A DNA stretch of 37,272 bases from an uncultured Catenibacterium sp. Its GTDB lineage: Bacteria; Bacillota_I; Bacilli_A; Erysipelotrichales; Coprobacillaceae. The stretch covers positions 1-37,272 of the forward strand of contig UQGS01000017.1 of assembly GCA_900540685.1 (NCBI GenBank), given 5' to 3'. Positions 18,012-26,205 of the stretch are shown here, piece by piece; the first letter of the stretch is position 1; every line of letters starts with the position of its first letter. The translations under genes were made by a program, and so were the position numbers. The notes under the pieces are model-generated. The model searched no databases. It was given only the letters and a program-made list of their open reading frames with translations, and was not told the DNA's origin.

Positions 18012-18753
18012 AATCAATATAATATCTATTCTTTCCCTTGCTTTTCTTCCCATATTCTATCGCCTTTTTAGGACATTTCGCAATACATGCCATACAATGT
18101 GTACATTCCTTACCCCATACAGGACGATGATCTTTTATTTGTATATTTTTTAATGGACATAATTTCTCACATAATCCGCATCCAATACATTCATCCGTAC
18201 TATAGAAAGCAGCTGCTTTCACAAAAAGTGGATAGAAAACTGTATTCACAATAGAAGATTGGAACTTGTCTTTCAATTGTAATGACATATTAGGAAAAGG
18301 TAAATGCTGATGGATATAGGAAACTGCTTCTTTAATAATAGGATCTGCCTGTTTAACAATCTTTTTGGCTTCATCATCTTCTGGTGTATTAAACATTGCG
18401 AGATAGTTTTCTGGCATAATGATTTCCATTGTACCTCTATAGTTGAACCCCTTCTTCTCACATAGTTTTCTATTATAATAACCTGCATTGCCTATATTTC
18501 CCCCACAATCCATCACAAAATAAACTTCTTCAACATCCTTAAAAGCTGTCAAACGAATCCATTCTTCGACAATACGAGGTATTCTCCAGGCATAAGTAGG
18601 TACGACAAATACCAATGTTCCTTGGATATTCTGTAAGCTATGGTCATTATTTCTAATAAGCGTATTCATATTTATATAATCTTCATTTAATTGTTGATGT
18701 AGTTCTCTTGCAATATATCGACTATTGCCTGTTCCTGTAAAATAATAAATCAT
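18010..18753 (-). CDS. EFR1-family flavodoxin/ferredoxin protein
   Basis: 247 residues: an N-terminal flavodoxin fold with the FMN phosphate loop TGTGNSRY (residues 6-13), then two C-terminal [4Fe-4S] motifs, CIGCGLCEKLCP and CTHCMACIAKCP. This arrangement defines the EFR1 family of electron carriers common in gut Firmicutes. It probably shuttles low-potential electrons; the partner is unknown. It diverges from the methionine aminopeptidase gene. Ribosome binding site AAGGAG. Confidence 0.92.
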   Translation of the reverse strand: MIYYFTGTGNSRYIARELHQQLNEDYINMNTLIRNNDHSLQNIQGTLVFVVPTYAWRIPRIVEEWIRLTAFKDVEEVYFVMDCGGNIGNAGYYNRKLCEKKGFNYRGTMEIIMPENYLAMFNTPEDDEAKKIVKQADPIIKEAVSYIHQHLPFPNMSLQLKDKFQSSIVNTVFYPLFVKAAAFYSTDECIGCGLCEKLCPLKNIQIKDHRPVWGKECTHCMACIAKCPKKAIEYGKKSKGKNRYYID

Positions 18754-18839
18754 TTGTGTACTCCTTGTTATATATAACTAACTTTCAATGTAATTTTTAA
18801 AAAAATGGTGTATACTTTGTAAAGAAAGAAGGTAAAGCA

Positions 18840-19697
18840 ATGAAAAGAAAATGCTGGTGTGGTAGTCAGTTAGACTATCATGATTGTCATGAAGCTTTTG
18901 ATAAAAAGCTTAAACAATATAAAAAACATGGTTATCTTATTCCTAATCATAAAATGATTAAGAATGAGAAACAGATTGAAGCTATTAAAAGAGCGGCTGT
19001 AGTAAATAATGGATTATTAGACTATATTGAAGAACATATCCAGATTGGTATGACAACACAGGATATTGATGATATGGCTGTAGCTTATACATCAAGTCAT
19101 GGTGGTTATTCTGCAGATTTAAATTATGAAGGATATCCTAAGAGTATCTGTACTTCTGTTAATGATGAAGTATGTCATGGTATTCCTGGAGATTATGTAC
19201 TTCAGGATGGAGATATCATTAATGTAGATGCAACAACTGGAGTAAATGGCTATTATGCAGATGCTTCAAGAATGTTTATGTTAGGTAATGTATCAGAAGA
19301 AGCACAGCGTCTAGTAAAAGTTACTAAAGAATGTCTTGAAGAAGGTATGAAGGCTGTAAAGCCTTGGGAAAGTACTATTGCAGATATTGGTACAGCAATT
19401 GAAAAGCATGCCCATGCCAATGGATATAGTGTTGTAGAAGAATTCTGTGGTCATGGTATCGGAAAAGCGATGCATGAGGATCCTTATGTATATCACTATA
19501 CACCTAAGGAAAAGACTGTATTGATTGTTCCTGGAATGGTCTTTACGATTGAACCTATGATTAACCAGGGAACACGTCATATCCATCTAGGTACTGATAA
19601 TGACTGGACTGTTTATACAGATGATGGAAAACTATCAGCACAGTGGGAACATACTCTTCTTGTGACAGAAGATGGTGTAGAAATTATTTCTAAATAA
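18840..19697 (+). CDS. map: methionine aminopeptidase with N-terminal SEC-C zinc motif
   Basis: Removes the initiator methionine from new proteins. The catalytic domain holds all five metal ligands: D130, D141, H205, E238 and E270, plus H113 of the S1 pocket. The first 20 residues carry a SEC-C motif (C5-x-C7, C16-H17; KCWCGSQLDYHDCH), the zinc-binding ribosome/SecA-type module found on some MetAP1 enzymes. 285 residues. Site AGAAGG is 7 bases from ATG. It ends 8 bases inside the convergent DUF1963 remnant. Second, shorter map genes are common in such genomes, so it may not be the only one. Confidence 0.95.
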   Translation: MKRKCWCGSQLDYHDCHEAFDKKLKQYKKHGYLIPNHKMIKNEKQIEAIKRAAVVNNGLLDYIEEHIQIGMTTQDIDDMAVAYTSSHGGYSADLNYEGYPKSICTSVNDEVCHGIPGDYVLQDGDIINVDATTGVNGYYADASRMFMLGNVSEEAQRLVKVTKECLEEGMKAVKPWESTIADIGTAIEKHAHANGYSVVEEFCGHGIGKAMHEDPYVYHYTPKEKTVLIVPGMVFTIEPMINQGTRHIHLGTDNDWTVYTDDGKLSAQWEHTLLVTEDGVEIISK

Positions 19698-20280
19698 CTA
19701 ACCAGATATGAGAGAAGTCCTTATTTTTAAGGTCTTCTTTTCTTATCCAATAATAAATAGAACCAAAATCACCAAACATTATATCCGTCTCTTTTGTACA
19801 TACAGAACTGCATTGGAATAAGAGAATCCATTCATGCTTGTGAGCCCGTATTTTCTTTTGATCGACTAATGTAGTTGTATAAGAATTATCATGACCTTGG
19901 TAAATTATTTCACAATCACCTTCCATTTCATCTTGAATAATATCTGGATAACCTAGTAACTTGAAGTTATTTTCTCTCAAGAAATAAGGGCTGTATTTTC
20001 TACATATCTTTTGATAGTCCTTGTCATCCAAGTCTTCCGGATAGTCTCTTTCTTCTAGAACTCTTAAATCAGGAAAATAATAAACTCTTGCACATCCTTA
20101 ATCTTTTGCTTTTAGTCCTGCTGGCATTGTATGCAAATCATAGAAGAAGAGTAACAATCCTTTGGCTGGTAACAAATACTCTTCATCACAAAATGAAGCT
20201 TTTTCCAGGTTAATAGAAGCGACAAGTGTTAATGGTCTTTCATCTATATTAAGGCAACTGATTATTATCCTGCCTCTGGC
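19690..20280 (-). pseudogene. decayed YwqG/DUF1963-family gene
   Basis: The 3' part (19690-20031) reads 113 residues ending in MFGDFGSIYYWIRKEDL...SHIWLVI, which matches the C-terminus of the DUF1963/YwqG family. The same frame continues upstream with family-like sequence (ERPLTLVASINL, LLPAKGLLLFFYDL, GCARVYYFPDL) but is cut by one in-frame TAA at 20098-20100. The open stretch begins after another stop at 20281-20283, and no normal start or ribosome binding site is seen, so the N-terminal part is also missing. Function of the family is unknown. A product from the ATG at 20031 is possible but would be a fragment. Confidence 0.75.
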
Positions 20281-20391
20281 TTATATATTCTCTCTATTAG
20301 TAAGAAATGGACAGAAGAGTATAACACTGAATTCTTTTCATGTTTAGTAGGTATTAAAAGGGATTAAACAAAAACTATTTAAAGCCTAACT

Positions 20392-20434
20392 AAAAAGTCT
20401 TCTTTACACGTCATATGTAAAGAAGACTTTTTTT
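20392..20434. terminator. terminator after the TSUP gene
   Basis: AGTCTTCTTTACA and TGTAAAGAAGACT form a perfect 13-bp stem around CGTCATA, extended by A-T pairs and followed by T-runs in both directions. The 20284-20391 interval before it shows nothing recognisable. Confidence 0.9.
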
Positions 20435-21209
20435 ATTTCACCATTGAGAATGCAAATACCACAACACCTAATATAACTAGGATGATACCTGTCACTCTAT
20501 TTAATGTTTCTGGAGTGGCTTTATTCGCAAAGCGTGCTGCAATTCTTGCCCAGATGAATGTAAAGATAACACATAGAATCCATACACCCCAGTCAGGTGT
20601 ACCACCAATCGCAAAATGAGATACAGCTCCTGTTAAGGCAGTGAATGTCATAATAAAGACACTTGTTCCTACTGCTGTCTTAAGTTCATAGCCTAATACA
20701 GAAGTAAGTATAAGAAGCATCATCATACCTCCACCTGCACCAATGAAACCACAGATAAAGCCAATAATAACACCACAGATTACTGACTGAATGGCTCTTT
20801 TTTGAGGAGAGACTGCTTCCATAGATTCTTTCGTTGTCATAACTGGTTTAAGGATAAACTTTACACCAAGCAGCATTGTCATAAAAACTGAGAAATTACC
20901 CATAGTGGCTGCTGGTACTAAACTAGAGACATAGCTTCCTACTACTGTAAAGCATAAAACAGAAGCCATCATGATTAAACCGTTTCTAATATCTAGATTC
21001 TTATTTTTACCATATTCATAAGCAGAGACTGCACTTGCAAGTACATCTGAAGATAAAGCGATACCTACAGCCATATAAGGCTTCATTCCTAAGAAAGTAA
21101 TTAACATAGGACTAATAACTGCTGCAGCACTCATGCCTGCAAAACCAGTACCTAGACCTGCACCCATACCTGCAAAGAATGTAACAAGTAATGTTATTAA
21201 TAATGTCAT
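20433..21209 (-). CDS. TSUP-family (TauE/SafE) anion permease
   Basis: 258-residue membrane protein with about eight hydrophobic segments. The two repeats each start with a glycine-rich motif (GLGTGFAGMSAAAVISP near residue 19 and GFICGFIGAGGGMMMLL near 155), typical of sulfite, sulfoacetate or related organosulfur exporters of the TauE/SafE group. Substrate unknown. It is co-transcribed with the MarR gene, one base apart, with a GGAGG site inside the end of marR, so its export role is probably induced when MarR releases its operator. Confidence 0.9.
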   Translation of the reverse strand: MTLLITLLVTFFAGMGAGLGTGFAGMSAAAVISPMLITFLGMKPYMAVGIALSSDVLASAVSAYEYGKNKNLDIRNGLIMMASVLCFTVVGSYVSSLVPAATMGNFSVFMTMLLGVKFILKPVMTTKESMEAVSPQKRAIQSVICGVIIGFICGFIGAGGGMMMLLILTSVLGYELKTAVGTSVFIMTFTALTGAVSHFAIGGTPDWGVWILCVIFTFIWARIAARFANKATPETLNRVTGIILVILGVVVFAFSMVK

Positions 21210-21210
21210 T

Positions 21211-21642
21211 TTATTGATCCTCCAATATTCTATTAAGATTGTCTTCCATAATTTCCATACCTTTAAATAGTATGTCTTTCATAGAATCATCCATGTTACT
21301 AAATAATTTGTCTTTAAAAGATTTCTGAATTAAACGTCCTTTTTCTATAATAGAATCTCCTTTAGAAGTACATACAAGTTCTGTCTTACGACGATCTCCT
21401 GCCACTTCTCTTCTTTCTAGATAACCTTCTTTTACAAGTTTATCTACATTTATAGAAACAAGATTAGCTTTAATTTTTCTTACTTCCACAATATCTCTCG
21501 CTGTCTTATATTGAGGATTATTCGATAAAAACATCAATATATCAAAAGCTGTTTGTGGTAATTTCATTTCCTGACATAATGGTTTACACATAACACTATA
21601 TGCATGAGCCAGTTTATTTGGAAACTCTATATTGAAATACAT
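21211..21642 (-). CDS. MarR-family transcriptional regulator
   Basis: Winged-helix regulator of about 143 residues: an N-terminal dimerisation helix, the LPQTAFDILMFLSNNP segment, a recognition helix around KIKANLVSINVDKLV, and the wing ERREVAGDRRKTELV with the family D-R-R. Longer starts at 21675 and 21657 exist, but only the ATG at 21642 has a good ribosome binding site (AGAAGGTG, 5-base spacing), and the first ATG lies inside the operator palindrome next to the likely transcription start. It probably represses itself and the TSUP exporter gene behind it. Confidence 0.9.
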   Translation of the reverse strand: MYFNIEFPNKLAHAYSVMCKPLCQEMKLPQTAFDILMFLSNNPQYKTARDIVEVRKIKANLVSINVDKLVKEGYLERREVAGDRRKTELVCTSKGDSIIEKGRLIQKSFKDKLFSNMDDSMKDILFKGMEIMEDNLNRILEDQ

Positions 21643-21665
21643 ACTTTCACCTTCTTTCATATTTG

Positions 21666-21712
21666 AATAGTTCATTTATGAACTATTATAATCTTATACT
21701 ATAAGAAGTCAA
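21666..21712 (-). promoter_or_regulatory. marR promoter with palindromic operator
   Basis: Minus-strand TTGACT (21707-21712), 16-base spacer, TATAAT (21685-21690). A perfect 22-bp palindrome (21666-21687, half-site core TAGTTCAT) covers the end of the -10 and the start point, as expected for MarR self-repression. A second short inverted repeat, CTTATA-G-TATAAG, lies in the spacer at 21693-21705. Confidence 0.85.
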
Positions 21713-21713
21713 T

Positions 21714-21738
21714 AAAAAAGACTGCGTTAACAGTCTTT
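21714..21738 (-). terminator. terminator of the SWIM-protein gene
   Basis: On the minus strand AAAGACTG-TTAACG-CAGTCTTT followed by TTTATTG; it overlaps the stop codon of the SWIM gene. Confidence 0.82.
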
Positions 21739-23842
21739 ACGATACTTCTTTATGATGATTGATTGCTTCTATGACTTCTTGTCTTTTTACTTCATAAGCA
21801 TGACCTGTATGCTCATCTAAAATATCCAGTGCTTTCTGATAGTGACCTTTTCTTACATAGTAATCAACATAATTGACTTGTACTGCTTCACTATCTGCAT
21901 ACTGACTTAAATAATCAAGAATCACTGATTCTTCTTTACCTGATTCTATAAGTAAATCCAAACCATATTTTGTCCATCGTTCATAGATAAACTTTTGGAG
22001 TTCTCTGTCATCATAAAGAGAGGAATAGAGAATCTTCTGATGAATAAGATTAAACTTCAAATCATAGAACTGCTTACTATCAAAATCATTCAAGAGTACT
22101 GGATCAATCACACCTTCATAAAATGGCAGGCAGCAGTCACTATAAAGTTCCTTCACTGCATTAAAGGCTTCTTCACTAGAAGGATAGATCTTTATAAGTT
22201 GTCTCAAATACTCATGGATATCTGTAAGGATTTCATAGACTTCTTTCTTTGGATCTAAGCCAGTCACCTTACTTAATGTACAGGCAATAAGTGCATGTGC
22301 TGTCTGGTAATCACGTATTGATATAAGTTTACTTAAAGAGATACGAAGATACTTTTTTAACTTCTTTAAAAGTGTTGGTATATGATCTTCATTATCATCT
22401 ATCAGTTCTACTAGATAGTCTAAGTATTTATCTTGAATTGTCGTTGTTTCAATAAGATCGATAAAGCGTTGCTGTAAGGATTCGTTGAATCTCATTTCAT
22501 TAAACAAGAGCTGTTCTAATTGATCTCTTGGGAGTGTATGAATACGTTCTTTGAGTTCTTTTATAAACTCGATATCTAGTTTTGCCTTGATATCATCATA
22601 ATTTTCATAATCACTACATGCAAGTAATACAGCTGCCATATGCTTACAATGATGACCTTTATGTGCATAAGGACAATCACAATACATACCAGTGACCTGT
22701 TTATCCTTTAAATCTATAGTAACATGATAATCATCTGATCCTTCTACTACAGCCGCAATACCATAAGGCTCCTGATAAAGCTTCTTGACCTTCTCTTTAT
22801 TAAAGTAATCATAACCACGTTTTAAGATGACATCCGTAAACTGGTCTGCCCAATCTATAATATTAAGATTTAAACAAGGTGAAATCTCCTTTTTCATCTT
22901 AAGTAAATCTTCATCTTCTTGATGATACTTTAATCCAAGTTCAACGACTTCAAGTGCTTTATTAGAATTTCTATTTTCTAAACATATATTTGCATATCGA
23001 GTAAACACAGGTGGATAATTATGATATGTATCAAGGAAATGAAGAATGTCCTGATGAGACTGATGTGCTTCCTGCAACATCTTCAATCCTATGTATATCC
23101 AGCGAGAATATTGCATACGTCCATCCCAGATATCTTTCAAGGCTTCACTACCTAGAATCATATGATTCACTATGCGGTACTTGTCTTCATATAATTCTTC
23201 ATCATTAAAACATTCTAGAAAGACTTCAGTGAGATACTCTTCATCTTCTTTTTCATACTTATGGAAATGGTATTCTCTTTCAAATACATCTAATAAAGTC
23301 TTTTTATTATGACTGCAAGAAATGATTATTTTTAAATCATTCTTAAGTTCTTCTAAGATATCATCTTTTTCTTCAGGTATAGATGAAATGAGATAGAATG
23401 TTTCAAATACCAAATTAAGTGATCCAAGAGAGTCTTCGGTTATTGTAGGAAGAATTGAGCGTTTATAGGAAATGAGTTTATTGATCATCTCTTTATAGCT
23501 TCGACTCTCTGTAATAATATCTCTGATTACAGACTTGTACTTTTCATCAGTATTGGATTCTTGAAAATCATGGAATTGATATGTTTGTTTGGGATCATAG
23601 GCATAAAGAAGTGCTGCAATATGTTCACAATATTCATCTTCATTCTCACAGCTGCAATCCATATCTTCTATCATTCCATCACGTAAATAAACAATAGAGT
23701 AATGGTCATCATCGTCAAATATGCTTCCTTTGATTGCATATTCATTATGTTGAATGTCTTCTACTGCACCTCTTTGGTAGAGTTCATATCCTCTCTTTAA
23801 TGTTCTTGGAGTGAACAATTGATTCCATCTTATCTTATCCAT
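21737..23842 (-). CDS. protein with two SWIM zinc fingers
   Basis: 701 residues. Two SWIM motifs (CxC...CxH) are at C63-C65-C72-H74 and C388-C390-C399-H401. Each is preceded by a similar block, WNQLFTPRTLKRGYELYQ at 5-22 and WADQFTDVILKRGYDYFN at 331-348, so the module is duplicated about 325 residues apart. The rest is helical and repeat-like. SWIM domains bind DNA or protein and are often attached to SNF2 helicases, but no helicase motor is present or adjacent. Function unknown. Ribosome binding site GAGAGGT; the promoter overlaps the end of the MATE gene. Confidence 0.88.
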   Translation of the reverse strand: MDKIRWNQLFTPRTLKRGYELYQRGAVEDIQHNEYAIKGSIFDDDDHYSIVYLRDGMIEDMDCSCENEDEYCEHIAALLYAYDPKQTYQFHDFQESNTDEKYKSVIRDIITESRSYKEMINKLISYKRSILPTITEDSLGSLNLVFETFYLISSIPEEKDDILEELKNDLKIIISCSHNKKTLLDVFEREYHFHKYEKEDEEYLTEVFLECFNDEELYEDKYRIVNHMILGSEALKDIWDGRMQYSRWIYIGLKMLQEAHQSHQDILHFLDTYHNYPPVFTRYANICLENRNSNKALEVVELGLKYHQEDEDLLKMKKEISPCLNLNIIDWADQFTDVILKRGYDYFNKEKVKKLYQEPYGIAAVVEGSDDYHVTIDLKDKQVTGMYCDCPYAHKGHHCKHMAAVLLACSDYENYDDIKAKLDIEFIKELKERIHTLPRDQLEQLLFNEMRFNESLQQRFIDLIETTTIQDKYLDYLVELIDDNEDHIPTLLKKLKKYLRISLSKLISIRDYQTAHALIACTLSKVTGLDPKKEVYEILTDIHEYLRQLIKIYPSSEEAFNAVKELYSDCCLPFYEGVIDPVLLNDFDSKQFYDLKFNLIHQKILYSSLYDDRELQKFIYERWTKYGLDLLIESGKEESVILDYLSQYADSEAVQVNYVDYYVRKGHYQKALDILDEHTGHAYEVKRQEVIEAINHHKEVS

Positions 23843-23864
23843 AAATGTACCTCTCTTAGAATCA

Positions 23865-23873
23865 ATTATAGCA
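23865..23873 (-). promoter_or_regulatory. extended -10 promoter of the SWIM gene
   Basis: TGCTATAAT on the minus strand, a perfect extended -10. Its TAA is also the stop codon of the MATE gene. No good -35, which extended -10 promoters do not need. Confidence 0.6.
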
Positions 23874-25206
23874 CACTTAATTCATCTTTCTTCTTCAATA
23901 TACGATATGCGATTAAACAAATAATCACTGATAATAATGATCCTAAAGGAGCGGCAAGTCCCATTGGAAACAAGTTATGAGGATACAAAATAGAAGCAAT
24001 ATAAGAACCTGGTACTCTGACTAATGAAAGAGAGATGATATTGTGAATAAAACCAATATAGCTCTTACCATCTGCTGCAAAGTAACCACTAAAGCTAAAG
24101 TGAATCCCTGCAAATATTGTATCAATAATATAAGAACTGATATATTGTGCACCTAGTAAGATTACTGTTGTATCTTTAGTGAATAAGCCAAGAAGTGTAG
24201 GTGCAGCACATTCTACAATCAAGGCAACAATGATTCCATAGAGAGTAGCAATTATAACTGCATATTTTAATACAGTACGGGCACGCCCGTAGTCTTTGGC
24301 ACCGATATTTTGTGCAGACAAAGCTGATACAGTCGCAAGCATTGTAGAAGGGATAATAAAGATGGCAGTGATCATTTTTTCTACGATACCTACTGCAGCG
24401 GCATCATTTAAGCCACGACTATTCGCAATAATAGTAATGATGATAAAACCAATCTGAATACATCCATCCTGAATTGCGACAGGAAAGCCTACTTTTAAAA
24501 TCTGTTTAAATACCTGAGGTTGAAGATGAAGGTCTTCTTTCTTGATATGAATATCAGAGGTACGATATTTCATTGAGATGAGTGCGATAATAACACTCAC
24601 ACTTTGTGATAAAGTAGTTCCTAATGCGGCACCTACAGGTCCCATATGAAATAAACCGATAAAGAGATAGTCTAAGACAATATTTAATAAACAAGCAATC
24701 GCAATAATATACATCGGGCTTTTAGAATCCCCTAAACCTCTGTATATAGAACTGATGATGTTATAAGCAGTAATGAAAGGGATCCCTATAAAGCAGATGA
24801 CAAGATACTGTACAGTTCCAGCCATTGCTTCTTGTGGGACATTGAGTAACACAACAAGTGGTTTAACAAAAATAAGCAATAGAATAGTAGAAACAATAGA
24901 AATACATGCAAAGAGTGTAATCGTATTACCTATCGTTCTTTCTACTAATGTATGATTCTTAGCGCCAACTGCATGACTAATAGAAACAGTAACCCCCATA
25001 GCAAGTCCTACAAGAATTGCTGTCAACATATGCATGACCTGACTCCCATTAGAAACAGCTGTAATTCCATCTACCGCATTAAATTGCCCCACTATAAATA
25101 GATCAGCCATACCATAGAGTGTCTGTAAGAAATAAGATAACAGATAAGGTATCGCAAAAAATGCAATATGTTTAAGTAAGTTTCCTGATGTAGCATTGTT
25201 TTCCAT
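23866..25206 (-). CDS. MATE-family efflux transporter
   Basis: Twelve-helix inner-membrane antiporter of the MATE family, about 446 residues, exporting drugs or metabolites against Na+ or H+. The N-terminal half has GMADLFIVGQFNAVDGITAVS, the second GRARTVLKYAV and GYFAADGKSY, typical of the DinF/NorM-like Firmicute group. The start at 25206 (MENNATSGNL) follows a strong AAGGGGG site; a 26-residue longer reading has no site and runs over the promoter. It diverges from the frameshifted MerR gene, which may once have controlled it. Confidence 0.93.
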   Translation of the reverse strand: MENNATSGNLLKHIAFFAIPYLLSYFLQTLYGMADLFIVGQFNAVDGITAVSNGSQVMHMLTAILVGLAMGVTVSISHAVGAKNHTLVERTIGNTITLFACISIVSTILLLIFVKPLVVLLNVPQEAMAGTVQYLVICFIGIPFITAYNIISSIYRGLGDSKSPMYIIAIACLLNIVLDYLFIGLFHMGPVGAALGTTLSQSVSVIIALISMKYRTSDIHIKKEDLHLQPQVFKQILKVGFPVAIQDGCIQIGFIIITIIANSRGLNDAAAVGIVEKMITAIFIIPSTMLATVSALSAQNIGAKDYGRARTVLKYAVIIATLYGIIVALIVECAAPTLLGLFTKDTTVILLGAQYISSYIIDTIFAGIHFSFSGYFAADGKSYIGFIHNIISLSLVRVPGSYIASILYPHNLFPMGLAAPLGSLLSVIICLIAYRILKKKDELSVL

Positions 25207-25243
25207 ATGAATTCCCCCTTTGTACTCTAAACAGGATCGGTAT

Positions 25244-25272
25244 ATTATAATTTTCATATCTAATATAGTCAA
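25244..25272 (-). promoter_or_regulatory. MATE gene promoter
   Basis: TTGACT (25267-25272), 17-base spacer, perfect TATAAT (25244-25249). The spacer is a normal 17 bases, not the 19 of MerR-activated promoters, so MerR-type activation by DNA twisting is not expected here. Confidence 0.88.
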
Positions 25273-25373
25273 TGATAATTTCAACTAATCGAGTAGAAAT
25301 ATTTTACTTTTTCTTGTAAATATCTAATTTACACTCCTAATACTTGCTTATTTCGCAATTTCTCATTCATCTT

Positions 25374-25397
25374 TGATGAAGGGTTGTCCCTTCGTCA
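25374..25397. other. hairpin in the MATE-MerR intergenic region
   Basis: GATGAAGGG-TTGT-CCCTTCGTC, 9 pairs with one G-T wobble plus one outer T-A pair. It lies upstream of both divergent promoters, so neither would transcribe it. No T-run. It could be a protein-binding dyad. No other features are seen in 25273-25409. Confidence 0.4.
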
Positions 25398-25409
25398 TGA
25401 CTCAATTCC

Positions 25410-25438
25410 TTGCATAATTTTTTATTATTTCTTATACT
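25410..25438 (+). promoter_or_regulatory. MerR gene promoter
   Basis: TTGCAT (25410-25415), 17-base spacer, TATACT (25433-25438). Confidence 0.75.
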
Positions 25439-25455
25439 ATTAAAGAGGTGATTCG

Positions 25456-25822
25456 ATGACTTATACAATTAAGCAGGTATCTGAAATGATGTCTTTACCT
25501 GTTTCTACTATTCGTTATTATGATAAGATGGGTCTCATTCCTTTCTTAGAAAAGAATGAATCAGGTTATCGTATTTTTAAAGAACAGGATATTTCTATGC
25601 TGCGTATTATTGAATGTTTCAAGAATACAGGTATGAGTATTTCTGAAATGCAACAATATGTAGAAATGGTGAAGCGTGGTGATGAATCATTAGAAGAACG
25701 TTATCAACTCTTTGTGAGAAGAAATGCGACAGTTAGAAAAACAACTAGAAACAATTGATCATAAACTCTGGTATTATGAAACTGCTATAAAAGCAGGTAC
25801 AGAAGATATCCATAAAAAATAA
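25456..25822 (+). pseudogene. MerR-family regulator, frameshifted near the 3' end
   Basis: The first 90 codons are an ordinary MerR regulator: YTIKQVSEMMSLPVSTIRYYDKMGLI helix-turn-helix and wing, then the dimerisation helix up to RYQLFVRR. The frame then runs into 10 unrelated residues and stops at 25758. In the +1 frame from about 25724 the expected C-terminus continues (MRQLEKQLETIDHKLWYYET, then AIKAGTEDIHKK) and stops at 25822, directly in the stem of the terminator. One extra A in GAGAAGAAATG would explain this. It may be a real mutation, a sequence error, or slippage. Ribosome binding site AGAGGTG. Confidence 0.85.
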
Positions 25823-25850
25823 TCCTCTCGTGTTACAGAGAGGATTTTTT
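25821..25850 (+). terminator. terminator of the MerR gene
   Basis: AATCCTCTC-GTGTTACA-GAGAGGATT followed by TTTT. It starts at the TAA of the shifted frame, supporting 25822 as the original gene end. Confidence 0.88.
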
Positions 25851-25858
25851 GTATGGAG

Positions 25859-26203
25859 TTATTCTCCTTCTATTTCTTTAATTAAACATTCATTGCCTTG
25901 CAGTAAGACAGTATTCCCACTATGACAATAAGGACATTCTCTACCATAATCGATTGTAGAATAAGTATTTTGACAGTTATGACAGATTGTAATAGCTTCA
26001 ATCCATTCATAATCAAGTGTGGAATACTTTAGCAATGGTACTTTCTTCTTATAATATTCCCAGCAGTCTACTAAATAATCGGGTTCAATACCACTAACTT
26101 TTCCTATTTGTAATGTGACTCTACGAATATCTGTTAAGTTATTTTCCTGTGCGACATCTTCTAATGTCCTGACAATATGTACGACAATACCTAATTCATG
26201 CAT
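25859..26203 (-). CDS. hypA: HypA, nickel/zinc maturation chaperone
   Basis: 114-residue HypA/HybF family protein delivering Ni2+, usually to [NiFe]-hydrogenase with HypB. It starts with MHELG, where H2 is the nickel ligand, and has the zinc site C74-C77 and C90-C93 (CHNC, CPYC). Last gene of a three-gene operon, 2 bases after the large oxidoreductase. The ribosome binding site is weak, suggesting coupling. No hydrogenase or urease gene is in the window. Confidence 0.93.
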   Translation of the reverse strand: MHELGIVVHIVRTLEDVAQENNLTDIRRVTLQIGKVSGIEPDYLVDCWEYYKKKVPLLKYSTLDYEWIEAITICHNCQNTYSTIDYGRECPYCHSGNTVLLQGNECLIKEIEGE

Positions 26204-26205
26204 TT

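Noticed and set aside
20162..20347. 61-codon plus-strand frame with hydrophobic stretch
   Set aside because: It is antisense to the YwqG remnant, which shows family similarity; no good ribosome binding site.
25244..25272. MerR-activated promoter for the MATE gene
   Set aside because: The spacer is 17 bases, not the 19-20 bases expected for MerR-type activation.
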